Below are positions 29,588 through 38,683 of a DNA stretch of 46,084 nt, one piece after another (position 1 is the stretch's first letter; every line of letters starts with the position of its first letter). Location of the stretch: the NCBI GenBank assembly GCA_028870355.1, contig JAGWPU010000028.1, positions 1 through 46,084 of the forward strand, in the 5' to 3' direction. Below the pieces are notes generated by a model. The model was not told the DNA's origin and searched no databases. It saw only the letters and a program-made list of their open reading frames with translations. The translations under genes were made by a program, and so were the position numbers. This DNA comes from Gammaproteobacteria bacterium (GTDB taxonomy: Bacteria > Pseudomonadota > Gammaproteobacteria > Steroidobacterales > Steroidobacteraceae).

Positions 29588-30964
29588 GTGAGCGATGCAC
29601 CGTCGACATTGCCCGAAGCGGTCGTTCGAGATCTGCGGCGAGCCCTGCGGGGCGCGCTGCTGCTCCCGGACGATCCGGCGTACGCGCGCACGCGGCGCGT
29701 CTGGAATGCCGCGATCGACCGCAGGCCGGCCGCGATCGCGGTATGCGCCGACGCCGAGGACGTCGCGCACGCGCTGCGCGTGACGTCGGATCATGGCCTG
29801 CCGGTCACCGTGCGTGGTGGCGGTCACAACGTCGCCGGCCGCGCGGTCGCCGACGGCGTACTGATGGTCGACTTGGCGGGCCTGCGCGGCGTGAGCGTGA
29901 ACCCTGCGGTCGCCGTGGCGAGCGTGCAGGGCGGTGCGCTTTGGCACGACGTCGACGTCGCCACCGCGCGGCACGGCCTTGCCACGACCGGCGGGCTGGT
30001 GTCGAGCACCGGCGTCGGCGGCTTCACGCTCGGCGGGGGCACCGGTTGGCTGATGCGCCGTCACGGTCTCGCGATCGACAACCTGGTCGCCGCGAACGTC
30101 GTCCTCGCCGATGGGCGTTTGGTGCGCTGCGACGCCGATGAGCACGCCGACCTGTTCTGGGGGTTGCGCGGTGGCGCCGGCGGCTTCGGCGCCGTCACGA
30201 GCTTCGATTTTCGTCTCCATCCGCTGCGCCAGGTGCTCGCCGGCGTCGTGATTCGTCCGCCGGCCGAGGCGGCGACCGCGATCCGCTTGTTTGGCGATTT
30301 CGCCGCGGATGCGCCGGACGCGTTCTGCGGCATGCTCGTGCTCGCGCACGCGCCGCCGTTGCCGTTCCTGGATGCGGCCTGGCATGGTCGCCCGGTCGTG
30401 ATCACTGCCTTGTGCTGGGCTGGAGACCTCGCGGCGGGCGAACGTGCGATCGAACCATTGCGAGCATTCGGCGCCCCGCTCGCGGACCACGTCGGACCAA
30501 TGCCCTATCTGCAGTGGCAGCACCTGCAAGACGGCGGCGCGCCGCTCGGCCGCTGCCAGTATTGGAAGACCGCGAGTTTCGCCGGCCTGACGGATGCGCT
30601 CGTCGGCAGGCTCGCCGACGCGGCGACCGCGCTACCGACGCCGCAGAGCGAGCTACATTTGCAGCATCTCGGCGGCGCGGTCGGCCGAGGACCGCCGGAC
30701 CAAACCTCGTTCGCGCAGCGGCAAACCGCGTTCTTCGTGAACATGATCGGCGTGACGCCGTGGCCGGAGGAGCTGCCGGCGTTGCGCGAGCGGACGCGGG
30801 CGATGTACCGGCGACTCGCGTCCGAGCCGTTGCCGCGACAGCTGCCGAACTTCTGCGACGGCGACGACGGCGACGCCGCGCTCGTCGTCGGCGATGCCAT
30901 CGGCGAGCGGCTTGCGGCACTGCGGCGGCGCTACGATCCGTCCGCGCGATTCGCCGTGCGCTGA
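29588..30964 (+). CDS. FAD-linked oxidoreductase, VAO/BBE type
   Basis: A 458-residue flavoprotein of the vanillyl-alcohol oxidase/berberine-bridge superfamily. The PCMH FAD-binding domain starts near residue 45. It contains VRGGGHNVAG, with H80 as likely covalent FAD ligand, and GGLVSSTGVGGFTLGGG. At the place where bicovalent members carry a second FAD-linking cysteine (GLxCDN), this protein has GLAIDN with isoleucine 163, so single attachment is expected. The end YDPSARF is a shortened form of the usual BBE C-terminus. The GTG start is supported by GGGGGAGGG seven bases upstream. The substrate is unknown. Its end overlaps the regulator on the other strand by 34 bases. Confidence 0.85.
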   Translation: MSDAPSTLPEAVVRDLRRALRGALLLPDDPAYARTRRVWNAAIDRRPAAIAVCADAEDVAHALRVTSDHGLPVTVRGGGHNVAGRAVADGVLMVDLAGLRGVSVNPAVAVASVQGGALWHDVDVATARHGLATTGGLVSSTGVGGFTLGGGTGWLMRRHGLAIDNLVAANVVLADGRLVRCDADEHADLFWGLRGGAGGFGAVTSFDFRLHPLRQVLAGVVIRPPAEAATAIRLFGDFAADAPDAFCGMLVLAHAPPLPFLDAAWHGRPVVITALCWAGDLAAGERAIEPLRAFGAPLADHVGPMPYLQWQHLQDGGAPLGRCQYWKTASFAGLTDALVGRLADAATALPTPQSELHLQHLGGAVGRGPPDQTSFAQRQTAFFVNMIGVTPWPEELPALRERTRAMYRRLASEPLPRQLPNFCDGDDGDAALVVGDAIGERLAALRRRYDPSARFAVR

Positions 30965-33414
30965 GCCGATTCGCCGTTGGCGGTCGCGATTCGCGTCAGC
31001 AGCGTTCTCGCCACCTCCGCGGCCTCCTCTTGCCTGAGCGCTGCGCCCGCGGTCCATTCCGCCGCGTAGCTCTCGGGGGAGAGCATCGCGCGCAGTTCGG
31101 CCAACGTCCGCGCGTGGTGCTCGCGCCAGAAGTTGAACAGCGGCACTTCGGTACGCTCGCGGATCCGTTGCGCGGCGGCGAGCAAGCGAACCGCGGGCAC
31201 GGGCTCTCGCCGCGCGCAGGCGAGATAGGCGCAGCCCTCGATCGACCCGGCGACGCCTCGCAGATTGGCGACGCCGCTGCTCAGACGCATCGCGCGAAGC
31301 CATTCGCTCGCGGCGGCGGGCCGATCGCCGAGTTCGAACTGCGCGAGGCCGGCATACATCCGGATGAAGTGGTGCTGGTGCGGGTCGGAGCCCAGCCCGC
31401 AAGCCGTCGTCAATTGCGCGAGCGCATCGGCGGCCTCGCCCCGGCTCAACAGGATCCAGCCGCGGGCGAGGCCGGCGAGGCCGCCGAGCAGTCCGTCACC
31501 GTGTTCGCGGTAGCGCCGTTCCGTGATCGCCGCGTGCGACTCGGCTTCGTGCGAGCGCCCCCAGTTCGCGAGCGCCAAGGCGAAATATCCGTGCGCGTAG
31601 CCTTCGCACCACCAATCGCCGTGCCGCGCCGCAATCCGCGCAGCCTCCGGCAGCAGCGACTCGACCGATTCCTGCGCGACCGCCATGTGCATCAGCACGA
31701 TCGCGTAGCCGAGCAGACTGCGAGCCAAGTCCGGCGTTTCGTCCGAACCATTGCCTGCGAGCACGCGTTCGCACCAGTGCCTGTACAACGTATAGTTGCC
31801 GTGAATCTTGCCGTACAACGTCAGCGAGCCGACGATCGCGAGCGCCGCGGGCCGCAATGCCGGCGTGGACAGTGCGGTCGCGAGCGCCGCGCCGATGTTG
31901 CCCTCGTCGAACACCAGCTGCGGCAGGCGATCAGCCACCCGTTCGCAACGAAGATCGGCCTCGGCGGCCCGGCACATCGCGACGACCGCGTGCAGATGCG
32001 CGAGACGGGCGGCCGACTCCTCGGCCGTTTCGCGGAGCCGCGCTTGCGCGTATTCGCGCACCGTCTCGAGCAGACGGTAGCGGGGCGGCGAGGAGTTCGG
32101 AATGACCGCGACCAGCGACCGTCCGACGAGTCCCGAGAGCAGATCGACGGTCTCCGGACCGCCGTGACCGAGCGATTCGCCGAGGCTCACGGCGGTCTCC
32201 ATCGACCAGCTGCGCACGAACAGGCTGCATCGATCGAGCAGTCTCTGCTCGTCGACCGAGAGCAACGTATAGCTCCATTCGAGCAGACTGAGCAGACTAC
32301 GATGCCTCCGATCGCGACCCGCGGCGTCGTTGCCGAGAAAGCGAAATCGCTGATCGAGCCTGTCGAGCACCTGCTTCGCCGACAGCAATGCGAACCGGGT
32401 CGCCGCGAGCTCGAGTGCGAGCGGCATGCCGTCCAACCGGCGGCATATCTCCGCGACATCGCCCATGTTGTCCGCCGCAAGGTCGAAATCCGGAGCGACC
32501 GCGCGGATCCGTGTGATCAACATCTGCACCGCCGGCGAGCGGCTCACCACGTCGAGGTCGGCGGTCTCTCCGTCCCCGAGGGGCGGCAGCGCCAGCGGCG
32601 GCATGCGCAGGAGCCGCTCATCGGCGAAGCCGAGCGGCTCCTGCGAAGTCGCTAGGAACTTGAGGTCGGTGGTCGCGCGCAGCAACCTCACCACCCGCTC
32701 GCCGATCTGACCGGAAATGCGATCGCAATTGTCGAGAACGACCAACGCCCGGCGCGACTCCAGCACCGCGCACACCTTGCCGAGCAGCGACTCCTCCAGG
32801 GTCGAGCGCACCGCGAGCGTCGACGCGAAAGCTTCGAGCCAGGCGTCGCCGTGCGGCACGTCGACCAGATCGAAGAACCACACGCCGTCGGGGAATTCGG
32901 GTGCGATGCGGCGCGCGGCCTCGAGCGCGCACTGCGTCTTGCCCATCCCGCCGCTGCCGATCACGGTCACCTCGCGGCTCTCCGCGAGCCGGTCGGCAAT
33001 CGCGGCGAGCTCGGTCTCGCGACCGATCAGCGGCGCGATCCGCGCCGGCACGCGCGCGACCGGCGGCGGCGCGAATCGAGCCGCGACGCGCGGCGCGAGC
33101 GGCTCGATCGGCCCGACGTAGCGGTAGCCGGCACCGTGAACGGTCTGGATGAAACGAGGGTCGTCGACGTCGTCGCCGAACGCGCGGCGCGCGAGCGCGA
33201 TCGTGCGATTGAGCGTCGAGGGAGTCACGTAGCGATGACCCCAGACCGCGTCGAGCAACTCGTGACGCGCTACCAGCGTTCCCGGCTTTCGAAGCAGTTG
33301 CGCGATCACCGCGAACACGCGGGGCTCGAGCGCGACCTCTCGCCCGTCGTCCAGGAATCGCCGGTCCGCGACGTCGATCTCGAATCGATCGCAACGAAAA
33401 CTGGTCGGTTCCAC
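30931..33414 (-). CDS. Winged-helix STAND ATPase transcription regulator with TPR-like repeats
   Basis: An 827-residue regulator. Residues 1-100 form an OmpR-type winged-helix DNA-binding domain (ending FIQTVHGAGYRYVG). Residues 130-400 are a STAND/NB-ARC-like ATPase with Walker A VIGSGGMGKTQ (near 152-161), Walker B ALVVLDNCD (223-231) and LDGMPLALELAATR. Residues about 480-800 are helical repeats of TPR type. Such proteins resemble AfsR/SARP-like and MalT-like sensors that assemble on binding a signal. No receiver domain or histidine kinase is nearby. It faces the flavin oxidase gene tail to tail. A TAGGAT box lies 39 bases upstream of its start. The target genes are unknown. Confidence 0.88.
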   Translation of the reverse strand: MEPTSFRCDRFEIDVADRRFLDDGREVALEPRVFAVIAQLLRKPGTLVARHELLDAVWGHRYVTPSTLNRTIALARRAFGDDVDDPRFIQTVHGAGYRYVGPIEPLAPRVAARFAPPPVARVPARIAPLIGRETELAAIADRLAESREVTVIGSGGMGKTQCALEAARRIAPEFPDGVWFFDLVDVPHGDAWLEAFASTLAVRSTLEESLLGKVCAVLESRRALVVLDNCDRISGQIGERVVRLLRATTDLKFLATSQEPLGFADERLLRMPPLALPPLGDGETADLDVVSRSPAVQMLITRIRAVAPDFDLAADNMGDVAEICRRLDGMPLALELAATRFALLSAKQVLDRLDQRFRFLGNDAAGRDRRHRSLLSLLEWSYTLLSVDEQRLLDRCSLFVRSWSMETAVSLGESLGHGGPETVDLLSGLVGRSLVAVIPNSSPPRYRLLETVREYAQARLRETAEESAARLAHLHAVVAMCRAAEADLRCERVADRLPQLVFDEGNIGAALATALSTPALRPAALAIVGSLTLYGKIHGNYTLYRHWCERVLAGNGSDETPDLARSLLGYAIVLMHMAVAQESVESLLPEAARIAARHGDWWCEGYAHGYFALALANWGRSHEAESHAAITERRYREHGDGLLGGLAGLARGWILLSRGEAADALAQLTTACGLGSDPHQHHFIRMYAGLAQFELGDRPAAASEWLRAMRLSSGVANLRGVAGSIEGCAYLACARREPVPAVRLLAAAQRIRERTEVPLFNFWREHHARTLAELRAMLSPESYAAEWTAGAALRQEEAAEVARTLLTRIATANGESAQRTANRADGS

Positions 33415-33453
33415 GCTGCCGTGCTCCCCCGAGGCGCCGGTCGCTCGGGTTCG

Positions 33454-33459
33454 ATCCTA
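33454..33459 (-). promoter_or_regulatory. Possible extended -10 box of the STAND regulator gene
   Basis: TGTAGGAT on the minus strand contains TAGGAT preceded by TG, an extended -10 form. It lies 39 bases before the start codon. No -35 was found. Confidence 0.35.
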
Positions 33460-33498
33460 CACCGGCAGCACGTGTTCGGGGGGGCGGCGCTGACCGGC

Positions 33499-33527
33499 CT
33501 GCGCAGCCCGGGACGTCGGGTGCGCAG
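33499..33527 (-). terminator. Strong hairpin after the secreted-protein gene
   Basis: CTGCGCAGCCCG pairs with CGGGTGCGCAG around GGACGT, with a single bulged base. It lies 20 bases past the stop of the minus-strand secreted-protein gene and ahead of the regulator. There is no T tract. Confidence 0.45.
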
Positions 33528-33547
33528 ACCGGCCTTCGGCAGCGGAT

Positions 33548-34195
33548 TCAGTTCGCAGTGAGGCGCGTCGCGGTCACCGTGCCGGTGATCCGAACGGCGA
33601 CCGCGTTCTCGTCGAACTCGTGTCCCGGCGTGATCGTGGCGACATATTGCGTCAGCGTGAACTTGCCGGCGTAGTGGTTGCCGGTCGGATCCACGGTGAC
33701 CAGGAATTGGATCTGGGCCGGCCCCACATAGCTGCCGCCGCCCCACGCGATTGCGATGTGGTTGAGCCGGAAGGTCGCCGGGCCTACTTGCTTCCAGACG
33801 CCCTGGCAAAAGTCGCCGTCGGCCGGATTGCGAGCCCCGGAGTTCATGATCTCCGTATGGTCCGAGTGCCACGCGGTCACGCCGAAATCGACCACCGCAC
33901 CGTCCGGCATCGGGTTCGTGTTCGTCGCAGTGCTCTTCGCGAGCATCTCGAATTTCCACAGACCGACGATCGCGGCCCCGTCCCGGTCGTCGACGAGTTG
34001 CAGCAGCGATCCGGGCGAGCCCGAGTCGGTCCGATAGACCGCGGGCAGGAACGACGCGCCGCCAGAGGCTCGGCCCGAGGGACCGGGCATCGAGCATGCG
34101 GCGCGCGCGGATCGCGCGCCCCCGAACGCGAGGAGTGACAGCGAGGCCGCGGCGATCAGCAGACCGGACCGCCAGGATCGTGATGGTGTGCGCAT
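33548..34195 (-). CDS. Exported protein of unknown function
   Basis: A 215-residue protein with a clear signal peptide (residues 1-32, ending RSARA before ACSMPG). The mature domain has IVGLWKFEM, VVDFGVTAWHSDHTEIMNSG, FCQGVWKQVGPATFRLNHIAIAW and a final GTVTATRLTAN. I recall similar small beta-rich exported proteins in several phyla annotated only as hypothetical. The pattern suggests one compact beta barrel, which is inference. The ATG at 34195 is chosen because GGGAGA lies about seven bases upstream; an in-frame ATG at 34228 would add eleven residues. It is divergent from the MFS gene. Confidence 0.75.
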   Translation of the reverse strand: MRTPSRSWRSGLLIAAASLSLLAFGGARSARAACSMPGPSGRASGGASFLPAVYRTDSGSPGSLLQLVDDRDGAAIVGLWKFEMLAKSTATNTNPMPDGAVVDFGVTAWHSDHTEIMNSGARNPADGDFCQGVWKQVGPATFRLNHIAIAWGGGSYVGPAQIQFLVTVDPTGNHYAGKFTLTQYVATITPGHEFDENAVAVRITGTVTATRLTAN

Positions 34196-34239
34196 GAGTG
34201 TCTCCCGAAGTGATATCGTGCTTTTCATTCCGAGGCAAA

Positions 34240-34255
34240 ACCGCCGTCGGGCGGT
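34240..34255. other. Short inverted repeat in the divergent intergenic region
   Basis: ACCGCC and GGCGGT form a six-base stem with a four-base loop, in the 289-base gap between the exported-protein gene and the MFS gene. It may be an operator half-site pair or RNA structure. Nothing else stands out in the gap. Confidence 0.25.
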
Positions 34256-34484
34256 GCTCTGCCCGGGATGGAAGTTACGTCCGGTCCGGTGGCGCGGGGA
34301 GCGGGAATCCGTGATGGTTTCGTGAGGATCGATCGCGGCCGGGGTTCGATTCGACGCGACGGATTTGATTGAATTCCGAGGGGGGAGGGCGCCTGCTGGA
34401 GAAGAGGATGCGCCATTCGGACGCGTTGCACGGAACCCGGGTGCTGCAAGCCCGCACGGACGCCGCGCGCGCGGCGCGTCCGGC

Positions 34485-35765
34485 ATGAGCGCACGGAAAG
34501 ATCTGCCACAGGAGGGCGAACCGGGGGTCCCGATGCCTCGCGGACGATCGGTTCCGCCCGCTTGGCTGCTGGCGCTGCCGATGCTCTCGTTCGGCATGAC
34601 GATCGGCTTCGTGATCGTCACGCTGCCGCAGATGCTCGCAGCCCAGGGCATCCCCGGCGGGCGCATCGCGGTCTTGGTGGCCGTCGTCACGACGCCGACG
34701 TTTTGGGGCTTTCTGTTCGCACCGATTCTCGACGTCCGGTTTCGCCGCCGCACCTATGCCGGAATCTTCGCGGTGGTGGCGAGTGCGGCGACCGCATTGG
34801 CCGTGCTTCATCACTCGAGGCTTGCCGCAGTCGAAGCCCTCATGCTCGTCGGCGTTGCGGCGATCGGCAAGTACGGCGAAGCGATCGGGGGTTGGACCGG
34901 CAGTTTGGTGGATCCGGCGCACAACACGCGCCTCGGTGCCTGGATCACCGCCTGCAACATCGGCGGCGGCGGCGCCGGCATCCTGTTCTCGGGCTACGTG
35001 ACGCAACGCTTCGCGCCGCAAACGGCGGCGGCTCTGATCTTCGTGGTCCTGCTCGCGCCGCTCGCGGTATTTCCGCTGATCCCGGCGCCCGCACCGGACG
35101 CTACGCTCGCCAGCGAGAGCTTCGGCCGCTTCGCCCGCGAAGTCGCATCGCTGCTGAGGCGTCGCGAGGTGTTGATCGCATTGGCGCTGTTCACGCTGCC
35201 CTCTGCGTCCTTTTCCCTCACCAACGTGCTCGGCGGTTGGGGCTCGGGCTTTCACGCCGATCCCGCGTTGGTCAGTCTCCTCGGCGGTGCCGGCAGCGTC
35301 GTCGCGGGGATCGTGGGTTGCTCTCTCGTCCCGTCGATCGCCCGGCGCGTGCCGCTGCGCCCGCTGTACCTGTCGATCGGTCTCGTCGGGGCGGCGTTCA
35401 CGCTTGGCTTGCTGCTCCTGCCGCACACACCGTGGACCTATGGGGTGGCGTTCGTCGGCGAGAACGTCTTTCAGGCCGCCGCGATCAGCGTCGCCACGGC
35501 GATCGCGTTCGAGATCATCGGGCCTGGCAATCCGCTCGCCGCGACGATCTACGCGCTGCTATTGTCCGCGGGGAACCTGCCGATCGACTACATGGAAATC
35601 GTCGACGGCCGGGGTTACGTGTGGCGCGGCGTCGGCGGCGCGTTCCTTGCGGACGCCGTGGTCAGCGGCGGCGCCTGCGTCGTGCTCGTGATCGTGCTGC
35701 GCCGGCGGATATTCCGGACAGGCACCTCGGTGCTCGCGCGCCAGGGCGCATCGGCCACGCGTTAG
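34485..35765 (+). CDS. MFS transporter, AmpG-like
   Basis: A 426-residue inner-membrane permease with about twelve hydrophobic helices. The N-terminal half has FGMTIGFVIVTLPQMLAAQG and a gate loop LDVRFRRRTYAG between helices 2 and 3, as in the major facilitator superfamily. Overall spacing is most like the AmpG/PAT acetyl-CoA transporter branch, which carries muropeptides or related compounds, but the substrate is open. The start is taken at 34485; an ATG at 34533 is possible, and an upstream ATG at 34365 adds unconserved sequence. Its TAG stop overlaps the TAA of the facing amidohydrolase gene. Confidence 0.8.
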   Translation: MSARKDLPQEGEPGVPMPRGRSVPPAWLLALPMLSFGMTIGFVIVTLPQMLAAQGIPGGRIAVLVAVVTTPTFWGFLFAPILDVRFRRRTYAGIFAVVASAATALAVLHHSRLAAVEALMLVGVAAIGKYGEAIGGWTGSLVDPAHNTRLGAWITACNIGGGGAGILFSGYVTQRFAPQTAAALIFVVLLAPLAVFPLIPAPAPDATLASESFGRFAREVASLLRRREVLIALALFTLPSASFSLTNVLGGWGSGFHADPALVSLLGGAGSVVAGIVGCSLVPSIARRVPLRPLYLSIGLVGAAFTLGLLLLPHTPWTYGVAFVGENVFQAAAISVATAIAFEIIGPGNPLAATIYALLLSAGNLPIDYMEIVDGRGYVWRGVGGAFLADAVVSGGACVVLVIVLRRRIFRTGTSVLARQGASATR

Positions 35766-37618
35766 AACGGCGCGGCCCGGTACACCGTCTTGCCGCCGAC
35801 CATCGTCAGCAGCACCTTCGTGTCCTCGATCCGATCGACCGGGGTCTTGAACAGATTCCGATCGAGCACGATCAGATCCGCGAGCTTGCCTTTCTCCAGC
35901 GACCCGATCGATTTTTCGCTGTGCAGCGCATACGCGCCGTTGATCGTCAGGAAGCGGATGCCGTCCTTCAGCGGCACGAGCGGTACGGTGCCGAATCGGC
36001 CCTGGTACTTGGGTCCGAGGTGCTTCCAGAACTGCCAATCGCCCTCACGGGTCACCAGTACCTGCAGATCGAACCAGGTTTCCAGCGGATCCACGGGCCA
36101 GTCGCTGCCCTGCGCGACCGGAACGCCGATCTGGTCGAAGTACCCTTCGGGCTCCTGGCGATTGCTGCGAGCCATCCCGATGTAGGGCTGCGAGGTGTCG
36201 AGGGAGTCCGGGCCCGGCTTCGCCCACTGGAATGCCATGTCGGGAATCACGTTCAATTCCTTGAAGCGGGGAATGTCCGAGGGCGCGACGATCTCGGCGT
36301 GAGCGATTTCGAGTCGCACGTCCCGGCCGTGCAAGTGCTGCCGCACGTACGCATAGGCATTGAGTGTATGACGGATCGCACGATCGCCGATCGCGTGCAC
36401 TTCGGGTTCGATGCCGGCATTCGCGAGTGCGAGCAGGATGCGTTCGAACGGCTTCGCCGGCGTGTAGGGCGCTGGCCCGCTCCAGGTCCCGGGCACCCAG
36501 TCCGGCTTCGCCTTCGTGCCCTTGTTCACGAAGTACGGGCTCAGCAGGCTCGCGCTCTCGGCCGGCACCTGCTGGACACCGTCCTGGAAGAGCTCGCCCG
36601 CGTTGCGGACCCAGAGGTTCGGTTCCGGTCCGATCGCTCCGGTGTCGAATTCAGCCTTGAGCGCGAGGATGTGCCGGACCGGCACCTGCGGATCGCCGAC
36701 CATTGCGTTGGGTGATATGTCGGGCGCCATGTAGGCTCGGGCGGTCAGCAGGCCGTCCTTGCGCAAGGTCGCGAACGCCTGGATGTCGGCACGAGTGGCA
36801 ATCTGCAGCATGAAGGCGGTCTCGCCCTGCTGACGGAAAGCGGCCAGCGCGGCCTTGGCCGCGTCCCGGATATCGCGGGCGGTGAGCGGTGGGATCGCCT
36901 TGTCGATCAGCGTCTGAGCCGCATCGTCGAACGTACCGGTCGGTGCGCCGGAGGCATCGCGATCGATGTGACCTGCCCGCGGATCCGGTGTGTCGCGCGT
37001 GATGCCGGCCAATGCGATCGCCCGCGAGTTCGCGAGCGTCGTGTGCCCGAAAGACGACTGGACGATGATGGGTCGGCGAGTCTTCAGGACGTCGAGATCG
37101 CCCTTGGTGACCCTGACGCCCGCGGGCTGCATCGCTTCCTGATACCAGTTCCACACCCGCAGATAGGTGTTCGGCTCCTGCGAGCGCGTCTTGTCGAGAC
37201 AGGCCTGGATCGCATGCTGCATCTGGGGGATCGTCAGCTGCGCATAGTGCAGGTCGCAACCGTTCAGTTCCTGGCCGGCGAAAATCGCATGATTATGGGC
37301 ATCGATGATCCCGGGCATCACCATCCGGCCGTGCAGGTCGACGAGCTTCGTGTGCTGGCCGACGTACGCCCGTACGCCCTCGTTGGTCCCGACGTAGACG
37401 ATGGTGCCGCCGCGGATCGCGATCGCCTGCCGAACGCTGTTCTGCGGGTCCACCGTGTAGATGAAGCCGTGGTCGAATACCGTGTCCGCCGGTGCGACGC
37501 CCGCGGCCGGCGCAGCGACCACCGGAGTGATCGCGCTCAGGATCGCCGCGGCGATCAATCCACCGATCACCGCGCGGGCGCAGGTCAGCGGTTCGCGACC
37601 GCGATTGGAGTCGTTCAT
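35762..37618 (-). CDS. Exported amidohydrolase, family 3 (YtcJ/NfdA-like)
   Basis: A 618-residue metal-dependent hydrolase with a signal peptide (residues 1-36, ending ITPVVAA). It begins with the composite beta-domain DTVFDHGFIYTVD, followed by GRMVMPGIIDAHNH, which holds the HxH metal ligands. The barrel has FGHTTLANSRAIALAG, EPEVHAIGDRAIRHTLNAY and QGSDWPVDPLETW with the late catalytic aspartate. It ends with GSLEKGKLADLIVLDRNLF. YtcJ-like enzymes cut N-acyl or N-formyl amines; the true substrate cannot be told. Export suggests periplasmic action. A TAGAAT promoter lies 52 bases upstream, and the TauE/SafE gene is divergent. Confidence 0.87.
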   Translation of the reverse strand: MNDSNRGREPLTCARAVIGGLIAAAILSAITPVVAAPAAGVAPADTVFDHGFIYTVDPQNSVRQAIAIRGGTIVYVGTNEGVRAYVGQHTKLVDLHGRMVMPGIIDAHNHAIFAGQELNGCDLHYAQLTIPQMQHAIQACLDKTRSQEPNTYLRVWNWYQEAMQPAGVRVTKGDLDVLKTRRPIIVQSSFGHTTLANSRAIALAGITRDTPDPRAGHIDRDASGAPTGTFDDAAQTLIDKAIPPLTARDIRDAAKAALAAFRQQGETAFMLQIATRADIQAFATLRKDGLLTARAYMAPDISPNAMVGDPQVPVRHILALKAEFDTGAIGPEPNLWVRNAGELFQDGVQQVPAESASLLSPYFVNKGTKAKPDWVPGTWSGPAPYTPAKPFERILLALANAGIEPEVHAIGDRAIRHTLNAYAYVRQHLHGRDVRLEIAHAEIVAPSDIPRFKELNVIPDMAFQWAKPGPDSLDTSQPYIGMARSNRQEPEGYFDQIGVPVAQGSDWPVDPLETWFDLQVLVTREGDWQFWKHLGPKYQGRFGTVPLVPLKDGIRFLTINGAYALHSEKSIGSLEKGKLADLIVLDRNLFKTPVDRIEDTKVLLTMVGGKTVYRAAPF

Positions 37619-37669
37619 GGTGCCAGCATCCCCCCGGTCGTCGCCAGGATATTGTCGTTGGGCCGGTGC

Positions 37670-37697
37670 ATTCTACGCGATGGCGGGCCGGTGTCGG
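37670..37697 (-). promoter_or_regulatory. Promoter of the amidohydrolase gene
   Basis: On the minus strand CCGACA and TAGAAT are 16 bases apart, followed by GCACCGG. The element lies 51 bases upstream of the amidohydrolase start. Confidence 0.45.
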
Positions 37698-37747
37698 GGA
37701 ATTCCCGGTGTTGTGATAAGTTGCAGGCTGCGTCGCGGAGAATCGGC

Positions 37748-38644
37748 ATGCCGGTAGCGATCGTGGTCGTCTATGCCTGTCTCACGATCGTCGAGATCGC
37801 GGTCGTCATCGCATGGGTTTCCGCCACCCGGCGGCACCACTGGCCGGTACGCCCGGCCGCGAGCGACCTGTGGATCGGCGGCGTCACCAGCTTTCTCGAC
37901 ACCCTCGGCATCGGCAATTACGCGCAGATCACCGCGGCCTTCAAACTGCGCGGCCACCCGCCGGACGAATTGATCCCGGGTACGCTGAACGTCGGCAATT
38001 CGGTCGGAATCCTGTTGAGTTCGGCGCTGTTCATCAGCGTCGTCCCGGTCGAACCCGTGCTGCTGATGGCGATGGTCATCGCCTCCAGCGTCGGCGCCTG
38101 GATCGGTGCCGGGATCGTGAGCCGCATGCCGCGGCGGGCGATCCAGATCTTCATGGGAATCGCGCTGCTGCTCGCCGCCGGTTTCTTCACGATGACGAAC
38201 CTCGGCATCGTTCCGCCGACCGGCGTCGCGATGGGTCTGCAGGGCTGGAAGTTCGTGGTGGCGGTCGGCGCCAATTTCGTGCTTGGCGCGCTGATGTGCG
38301 CAGGGATCGGCAATTACGCGCCTTCGATGGCGCTGCTCGCGCTGCTCGGGATGAATCCGATCGCGGCGTATCCGATCATGATCGCGAGCGACGGGGTATT
38401 GATCCCGGTCGCGAGTCTCGGATTCATCCGCTCGGGCCGATTCGCCCCGGCGGTCGCGGTCGGGCTCACGCTCGGAGGGTTCGTCGGCGTGCTCGCCGCA
38501 TTCCCGCTGGTCAAGATGCTCAGCGATCACCTGACGCTGATGCGCTGGGCGGTCACCGGCGTGATCGCGTACGCCGCCCTTGCGATGCTGCGCTCGGCGT
38601 GGGGACCGGGTGAGGTCGCGCGGACGCCGAACGCAGCCGCCTGA
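37748..38644 (+). CDS. TauE/SafE family (TSUP) membrane permease
   Basis: A 298-residue inner-membrane protein with about eight hydrophobic helices in two related halves, each with a GIGNYA motif (LDTLGIGNYAQITAAF and CAGIGNYAPSMALLAL). TSUP proteins move sulfite, sulfoacetate or other organic sulfur anions; the ligand here is unknown. The ATG at 37748 follows CGGAGAATCGG, a sound ribosome-binding site. It is divergent from the amidohydrolase. chaB follows on the same strand after 39 bases. Confidence 0.85.
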   Translation: MPVAIVVVYACLTIVEIAVVIAWVSATRRHHWPVRPAASDLWIGGVTSFLDTLGIGNYAQITAAFKLRGHPPDELIPGTLNVGNSVGILLSSALFISVVPVEPVLLMAMVIASSVGAWIGAGIVSRMPRRAIQIFMGIALLLAAGFFTMTNLGIVPPTGVAMGLQGWKFVVAVGANFVLGALMCAGIGNYAPSMALLALLGMNPIAAYPIMIASDGVLIPVASLGFIRSGRFAPAVAVGLTLGGFVGVLAAFPLVKMLSDHLTLMRWAVTGVIAYAALAMLRSAWGPGEVARTPNAAA

Positions 38645-38683
38645 GGACGGCGACCCAGCGCCCGGTCGTCCGGAGGAGCGAGG

